Origin: Planctomycetota bacterium
GTDB taxonomy: Bacteria > Planctomycetota > UBA8108 > UBA1146
Direction: 5' to 3'
Length of the DNA stretch: 48,207 nucleotides
NCBI GenBank assembly: GCA_002711105.1
Contig: PAIH01000025.1
Coordinates: forward strand, 78,798-127,004
Of this stretch, positions 44,197-48,207 are shown in pieces. A model generated the notes under the pieces. It was not told the origin of the DNA. It searched no databases and saw only the letters and a list, made by a program, of their open reading frames with translations. Each line of letters starts with the position of its first letter. Positions within the stretch are counted from its first letter, which is position 1. The position numbers and the translations under genes were made by a program.

Positions 44197-44215
44197 GCGA
44201 ACCGGTTCGGTTCGC
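44197..44215. promoter_or_regulatory. Inverted repeat in the thioredoxin/DUF1573 divergent region
   Basis: GCGAACCG-GTT-CGGTTCGC is a perfect 8-bp inverted repeat with a 3-bp spacer, placed between the divergent starts at 44074 and 44354. It contains GAAC/GTTC half-sites like the SOS boxes but with the wrong spacing for LexA. A binding site for another regulator of both directions is plausible. Confidence 0.45.
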
Positions 44216-44256
44216 AATGTGATAGAAACGCTTCACCGAACAGTCCGGTTCCTCGA

Positions 44257-44279
44257 AACCCCTGAATTTAACAGGGGTT
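44257..44279. promoter_or_regulatory. Second inverted repeat in the thioredoxin/DUF1573 divergent region
   Basis: AACCCCTG and its exact complement flank AATTTAA. The size (8+7+8) fits a dimeric regulator's operator; as RNA it would form a hairpin in the DUF1573 leader about 75 bases before the start. Confidence 0.4.
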
Positions 44280-44353
44280 GCAGTCTGGAGAGCTCGCTTC
44301 TAGCATCGTCACCTGACGGATGACCCGCCATTTCAGCAGGAGTACCAGTACTG

Positions 44354-45460
44354 ATGTTTCGATCGAAGATCGTCTTTCCAGCACCGATTCGCTTTTTGTC
44401 CGCGATTTTGATGGCCCTCCTGACCCCTCTCTTATCAGGGAGTGTGCCTCTTTTCGGACAGATCGACGACTCCCCGCTGCCGATCGGGCCCCAGCCGGTG
44501 ATCCATTTCGAGCAGCAAGAATACGACTGGGGCAAGGTGCTCCAGGGCACCCGTGTCAAGCATACATTCACCGTTGAAAATCGTGGCCAGGCACCGCTCA
44601 AAATCCTCAAGGTTTCTTCCACCTGTGGCTGTACCTCGATCCGCTTCGATGAAGTGATTGAGCCCGGATCAAGTGGAATCATCGAACTGCAGGTCGACAC
44701 CACCGACTTTTCTGGCGGCAGACCGCGAAAGAATGCGGTCGTAAAAACCAACGATCCAGCAGCGTCCGAAGTGCATCTCTGGATGGTAGGCCTGGTCGAT
44801 CCGCTGCTACTACTGGAGAGTTCCGTCTTCAAACTGTCGGGCCTGGCGATCGAAACCAAACAGTTAAAAACCACCATTTTGCCGGCAGTTGAACTACCGA
44901 TAGCACTGCTAGAGGCCAAGTCAAAAAATGGATCGTTTCTCGTTTCCGTACTCGAACCTCTTGAAACTGGCTGGCAGTTAACCCTGACTGCGACGGTCTC
45001 CGAGCAGGTCAAGAGCCTCCGCGATGACCTTCAATTGAAGGTAACCGTTGCAGCGGGAGAGCCCTTTGTCATACCGATACCGGTGGTAGTGGAACACAAG
45101 GATCGAGTTGTGACGGTCCCGAACGGCAACGTGGTGTTCTACCGTCGTCATACCGCACCGCTCGACGGACCGGTTCGACGCGTGGTGATGCAGGAGGTTC
45201 AGGTTCGATCGGTACGCGACGACCTTCCCATCGAAAACTTCTCGGCCGAGATCATCGATGCACCGGAAGGGCTGTTTGATGTCAGCGTCACCGAGGTGCT
45301 GGCAGGGCACCATTACAAAATACGTATCGAGGTGTTAAAAACCCTTCCTACTTCTCAGGCTCGAGGAACCCTCAGAATACGTCTGGGCGAGGGCGAAGAG
45401 CAGGTGCGTGAGAAGGGAGTCATCGCTCAATTCCGGCTCAGAAGTGCTGATTCGCCCTAA
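44354..45460 (+). CDS. Secreted DUF1573 protein, Cys form (C-G-C)
   Basis: A 368-residue protein with an N-terminal signal (about 1-36) and a DUF1573 Ig-like domain starting IHFEQQEYDWGKVLQG. C91-G-C93 (SSTCGCT) is the DUF1573 signature, followed by VDTTDFSG and KTNDP. The C-terminal half contains a second beta domain beginning around GNVVFYRR. AGGAG lies upstream of the ATG. The next gene is a full-length paralog with a TGA in place of C91. DUF1573 function is unknown; the CGC motif hints at a redox or metal role. Confidence 0.87.
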   Translation: MFRSKIVFPAPIRFLSAILMALLTPLLSGSVPLFGQIDDSPLPIGPQPVIHFEQQEYDWGKVLQGTRVKHTFTVENRGQAPLKILKVSSTCGCTSIRFDEVIEPGSSGIIELQVDTTDFSGGRPRKNAVVKTNDPAASEVHLWMVGLVDPLLLLESSVFKLSGLAIETKQLKTTILPAVELPIALLEAKSKNGSFLVSVLEPLETGWQLTLTATVSEQVKSLRDDLQLKVTVAAGEPFVIPIPVVVEHKDRVVTVPNGNVVFYRRHTAPLDGPVRRVVMQEVQVRSVRDDLPIENFSAEIIDAPEGLFDVSVTEVLAGHHYKIRIEVLKTLPTSQARGTLRIRLGEGEEQVREKGVIAQFRLRSADSP

Positions 45461-45592
45461 TCTGGGCCTGCCTTTACTTGACCTCATCGCCGATCTTGAT
45501 ATCTTGGGATCATGGCTTTAATGGCGGATTTACCATCAAATACAAAAGCCGCTGAAGTTGACCCGTGGACCCTCACGAGAGGTGGCTCCTCC

Positions 45593-46891
45593 TTGCGAAA
45601 CCGTAGCAGCCAGTTCCAGATCCCACTTCTGGGGTTGTTCCTGGCCCTCCTCCTACTTGTCCCGACAAGTTCGATGATCCTTGGAGGGGACGACGACTTA
45701 GGACCTCCCGCTCCACCGGCGCAGCAAGGCCCAAGGATTCGCTTTGAACAAAACAGTCACGACTGGGGTGAGGTACTCCAGGGGACCAAGATCGAGCACA
45801 CCTATCGGTTCCGCAACGTCGGTGACGGAATCCTCCGGATCACACAAGTCAAACCTGGCTGAGGCTGCGCGCGCGGGGCTTTCACCCGCGAAGTTCTCCC
45901 CGGAGGGGAGGGCGAAGTCACCCTCAGCGTCGACACCGGAAAACTTCGCACCGATTCGGTGCGGAAGTATGCCACCGTCAGTTGCAACGACCCTCGACAG
46001 CCACAAATTCGACTCAACATCGGCGGCAAACTGCGCCATGTTGTCAAGGTCGCGCCCTCCAGCGCCATGCTCAGAGGAGCGATAGGAACCGATCTGAGCG
46101 GATTTATCACCGTCACCAAGGGGACCGATCTCGACATCACTGTCACCGGTGCCACTTCAGGAAAGAAGCAGGTGATCCTGCATGACATCGTCGAGGTCGC
46201 CGCAGGCGAAAAGTACGAGGTCCACCTGGCGGCTCCACAAGCAATGGTTCCCGGCATGTTGCGTGATGTCCTCACCATCGAGGTCGTCTGCAGTGACGGT
46301 GAGATTCGCACCACAGCGATTCCGGTCACGATCGATCACCAGGCCCCCATCAGCGTCATTCCGCGCGGTAATGTCGTATTCCAGCGCAAGGACACCAATC
46401 GCCTCAAAGTCGCCGGAACTGCGCCGGTGAAACGCGATCTGCAGATCTATACCACTGCACCAGGAACCACATTCAGTATCACCGGAATGACGGTTGAAGG
46501 AGCTCCCGATGGCCTCTTTCATGTCACCCAGAGAGCACTACGGCCCGGCGAACGCTACGTCGTAACGGTCGAGGTGACCAAAACTCAGCCGGCAGGGAAT
46601 GCTCGTGGCACCCTGAAGATCCAGACCGATCATCCGGATATGCCAGAGGTCACTGCTCGTCTGTACGCCCAATTCGGGGTTCCGACACCCACGCGACGCC
46701 CCTCGATCGTGCCTGGCCAGTCCCGAAGGGCCATTCCAAAGCCCAATCCGGTCAAAAAGCCAGTACCGGTGCTGCAGATCCCGGGGCAGAAGCCGCAACC
46801 CAAGCCGAAGCAACCAGACCCGGTCAAACCGGCACCGAAACCACAACCGCCGGTCAAACCGGTGATTCCGGCCCCCAAACCGGGTGAATAA
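45593..46891 (+). CDS. Secreted DUF1573 selenoprotein, U-G-C form (TGA recoded)
   Basis: Read through one TGA at 45860-45862 this is a 432-residue paralog of the preceding gene. Start TTG 45593 follows GAGAGGTGG, gives a clean signal peptide and places IRFEQ at residue 49, matching IHFEQ at residue 50 of the paralog; ATG 45512 is an alternative. Residues 88-92 read P-G-U-G-C, aligning U90 with C91 of the paralog's C-G-C. Downstream the frame is intact through a DUF1573-type VDTGKLR and SCNDP, a second beta domain (GNVVFQRK), and a Pro/Lys-rich tail (about 385-432) suited to spanning or binding the wall. Without recoding the protein would stop at residue 89, just inside its conserved motif. 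Selenocysteine is inferred. Confidence 0.82.
45860..45862 (+). other. In-frame TGA, predicted selenocysteine codon 90
   Basis: The codon between GGC and GGC-TGC, at the position of the conserved first Cys of the DUF1573 C-G-C motif. The paralog 0.4 kb upstream has TGT at the same place. Confidence 0.8.
45872..45890 (+). promoter_or_regulatory. Candidate bacterial SECIS hairpin (DUF1573 gene)
   Basis: CGCGGG pairs with CCCGCG in a perfect six-base stem. The seven-base loop GCTTTCA begins with G, and the loop starts 15 bases after the TGA. E. coli fdhF has about 17 bases and a loop with an early G, so stem, loop and spacing all resemble a bacterial SECIS. GC-rich background weakens the argument. 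Confidence 0.55.
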
Positions 46892-47126
46892 GGATAAATA
46901 CCGCAAGTTTGACGCGATTTTTTCAAATTTTCGATCCGGATCCCTTGTACAGAGGGCATTAATTGTTGGCACGTTTCCTCAGGGACGCGTGCTTTTTTCG
47001 TAACCTGTTCAAGATAAAGAGGTTACGAACGATACCTGGAACTCAACTCGGCGCCTTTTTCCGTCAGCGCCAAATAAGTTCAAAATTACCACCCCGAAAA
47101 CCTTGTACTGGGGGTAGTTGATGTAT

Positions 47127-47155
47127 GGCATCGCTATTGAGCGCTGCCTTTTTTT
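47127..47155 (+). terminator. T-tailed hairpin downstream of the DUF1573 selenoprotein
   Basis: GGCA-t-CGCT-attg-AGCG-c-TGCC (one mismatch) followed by seven T. A canonical rightward terminator, 235 bp past the DUF1573 stop; it would end a long 3' UTR or a separate small RNA. Confidence 0.7.
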
Positions 47156-47263
47156 GTGCCCAGATCCAGTCAGTATTCCCTAACCACTTGCAATAAATAG
47201 GCTTATGCAAATCCTTGGGGCTCTGGCCTGGCGCACCGCAAAACCTTCGCGGCCGAACCGAAC

Positions 47264-47299
47264 AAAATCGGCCAGATCCGTGAGGATCTGGCCGATTTT
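47264..47299. terminator. Bidirectional terminator after the AGCS symporter
   Basis: A perfect 16-bp stem (AAAATCGGCCAGATCC and its complement) with a GTGA loop. A and T runs at the two ends make it work in both directions; it ends the leftward symporter transcript 27 bp past its stop. Confidence 0.87.
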
Positions 47300-47325
47300 G
47301 CCGAGTGAGCTGGTCGAGACCCGGA

Positions 47326-48207
47326 TCACTTGCCGTCGTGGCGCGGGAACTCACCGGCCTTCAGCTTGCGATCATATTCACGCAACGAAGCGACCGCGAT
47401 GCCGCCGAGAGCCAGCACGATCGGGATATTGACCACCAGCATCGATCCGGTGCCCAGGTCCGCCAGCAGCATCATCTGCGCGGTGTCCTCGATCATCGCC
47501 GCGCCCACGACCGCCAGCAGCAGGAAGGCAATCTTGTAGGGTAGAATCCCTCTCACGCCGAACATGAAAGCGATCCCCTTCTCGCCGTAGTAAGACCACG
47601 AGATCATCGTCGAGATGGCAAACAGCCACGCCGCCAGGGTCACCAACCACTTGCCCAGCCCCTCGAAAACGCGATCGAAAGCGAAGGCGGTCAGTTGTGC
47701 CCCTTCGTATTCTCGATAGACCCCGGCCGCACCACTGTCATTGTTGAGAATGAGAAGATCGCCGGGAATCCCGTCCCAGTCGCTCGACTCCAACTCGACA
47801 TCACTCCAGGAAATCTCAAGCGGTGCCGCTGCATCCGGGTGTTCAGGATCTGGTACTTCGATGATCAGACCCTTGATCTTGAATCGTTGGCCACCGGTCT
47901 CGCGATGGCTCATGCCCTGGGCCTCTGCCAACACAAAGATCTTGTCGCCATGAGACCACTGATCGAGGCGCTGCTCGGGAAGATCTGCCACCGTGGCATC
48001 AGTAACGACGCTGTATTGATCTCCCTCGCCGGTCGCAACCAGGCGGATCTCCGTCGCCAGGGGGCCGATGTCAGAGCGGTTCCAGGTTCCGGTCGAGAGG
48101 ATGACCATCGCGGTCAGGGTGCAGATACAGATGGTGTCGATGAAGGGTCCAAGACCACCGACGACCCCCTCACGAGCGGGTTCTGCCGTCTTGGCGGCAG
48201 CATGAGC
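47326..48207 (-). CDS. Na+:alanine/glycine symporter (AGCS family), partial, with large insertion
   Basis: The C-terminal 293 residues of an AGCS carrier; the N-terminus lies beyond the window. The frame is open to the edge and shows the family segments AKTAEPAREGVVGG and PFIDTICICTLTAMVIL, then GAQLTAFAFD, ISWSYYGEKG and the last helices. An ATG at 48108 is internal and should not be taken as the start. Between the helix ending LSTGTW and GAQLT is an acidic, hydrophilic insertion of about 124 residues where ordinary members have a short loop. Role: sodium-driven uptake of small neutral amino acids, by family. Confidence 0.9.
   Translation of the reverse strand, partial: AHAAAKTAEPAREGVVGGLGPFIDTICICTLTAMVILSTGTWNRSDIGPLATEIRLVATGEGDQYSVVTDATVADLPEQRLDQWSHGDKIFVLAEAQGMSHRETGGQRFKIKGLIIEVPDPEHPDAAAPLEISWSDVELESSDWDGIPGDLLILNNDSGAAGVYREYEGAQLTAFAFDRVFEGLGKWLVTLAAWLFAISTMISWSYYGEKGIAFMFGVRGILPYKIAFLLLAVVGAAMIEDTAQMMLLADLGTGSMLVVNIPIVLALGGIAVASLREYDRKLKAGEFPRHDGK

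Larger units (their letters stand above)
46892..47325. other. Gene-free stretch with several inverted repeats
   Basis: No convincing gene. It holds CGTAACCT/AGGTTACG (46999-47027), a T-tailed hairpin (47127-47155), an imperfect palindrome TTGCAATAA...TTATGCAA around 47190-47212 and the terminator at 47264-47299. AT-content is visibly higher than in the coding regions. A small RNA ending at 47155 is possible but unsupported. Confidence 0.5.

Noticed and set aside
44197-44215. A third LexA box in the thioredoxin/DUF1573 divergent region
   Set aside because: The GAAC and GTTC half-sites are two or seven bases apart, not four as in the two clear SOS boxes.
43827-45959. Reassignment of TGA to Trp or Gly (codes 4 or 25) as an explanation for the two in-frame TGAs
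   Set aside because: TGA ends many intact genes in the window (for example mrpE, mrpF, GT2, ECH/SDR operon) and both sites are conserved cysteines, not Trp or Gly.
43079-46891. Both TGA-containing genes as ordinary nonsense-mutated pseudogenes
   Set aside because: Each gene has exactly one interruption, at a catalytic-type Cys, with an otherwise perfect frame; two independent hits of this kind are unlikely. It remains the main alternative until sel genes are checked.
47064-47354. 96-codon minus-strand open frame downstream of the symporter
   Set aside because: It overlaps two terminator hairpins and the symporter end, and has no domain or start signal.
1-48207. tRNA, rRNA, tmRNA or insertion sequences
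   Set aside because: I looked for T-arm-like GGTTCGAATCC patterns, rRNA cores and transposase motifs and saw none; intergenic spaces are mostly too short.

Overview
The window most likely comes from a Planctomycetota bacterium. This is an inference from gene content: dockerin-like Ca-binding tails of the planctomycete type (residues like GDxNxDGxxxIxDA followed by LF) on three secreted proteins, a DUF1080 / PVC-type c-heme protein, NamZ (DUF1343), many TTG/GTG starts, and tight operons with 1, 4 or 8 bp overlaps. TGA is an ordinary stop in many genes here, so the standard code applies. No rRNA, tRNA, CRISPR array, IS element or phage module was recognised.

Layout. 0.1-2.3 kb: acyl-CoA genes (hotdog thioesterase, SDR, crotonase). 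2.4-3.7 kb: a DinB-type polymerase behind a perfect LexA-type SOS box. 3.8-11.3 kb: a nitrilase-family amidohydrolase, a four-gene MacAB/Dev-type exporter (membrane-fusion protein, ATPase, two permeases), a GT2/LAB_N lipid-glycosylation pair and an EamA transporter. 11.4-18.9 kb: a ten-gene Mrp/Mbh-like cation/H+ antiporter operon with three NuoL/M/N-type subunits and no full-length MrpA. 18.9-22.5 kb: a secreted subtilisin with dockerin, and a lipoprotein that resembles the protease's own pro-region. 23-25.8 kb: ferrochelatase with an outer-membrane lipoprotein, and a glycerate-kinase-like P-loop kinase. 25.8-33.7 kb: a DUF1080/c-heme fusion and a 1431-residue trypsin-like protease with internal repeats and a dockerin. 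33.9-37.1 kb: DnaE2 behind a second SOS box almost identical to the first. 37-41.9 kb: an operon of a RuBisCO-like protein, a small membrane protein and NamZ, divergent from a tandem of a GAPDH pseudoenzyme and a canonical GAPDH. 42-43 kb: an AA10 LPMO with a dockerin. 43.1-46.9 kb: a thioredoxin/DUF1573 cluster. 47.3 kb to the end: an AGCS Na+/amino-acid symporter cut by the window edge.

The most striking observation is in the thioredoxin/DUF1573 cluster. Two neighbouring genes are each interrupted by one in-frame TGA, and each TGA falls exactly where a conserved cysteine belongs. In the TlpA-like protein it replaces the first Cys of C-G-P-C. In a secreted DUF1573 protein it replaces the first Cys of C-G-C. 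The adjacent DUF1573 paralog has an ordinary Cys codon at that position. Both TGAs are followed by a possible bacterial SECIS hairpin. I read both genes as selenoproteins forming a putative extracytoplasmic Sec-based redox pair. This is an inference and needs the genome's sel genes, homologue alignment or proteomics to confirm.

Other points worth attention are a GAPDH paralog that has lost its nucleophile and several substrate and cofactor residues yet is translationally coupled to the intact enzyme; a RuBisCO-like protein divergent from that pair; the protease/pro-region lipoprotein pair; and two polymerase promoters with an SOS operator filling the -35/-10 spacer.
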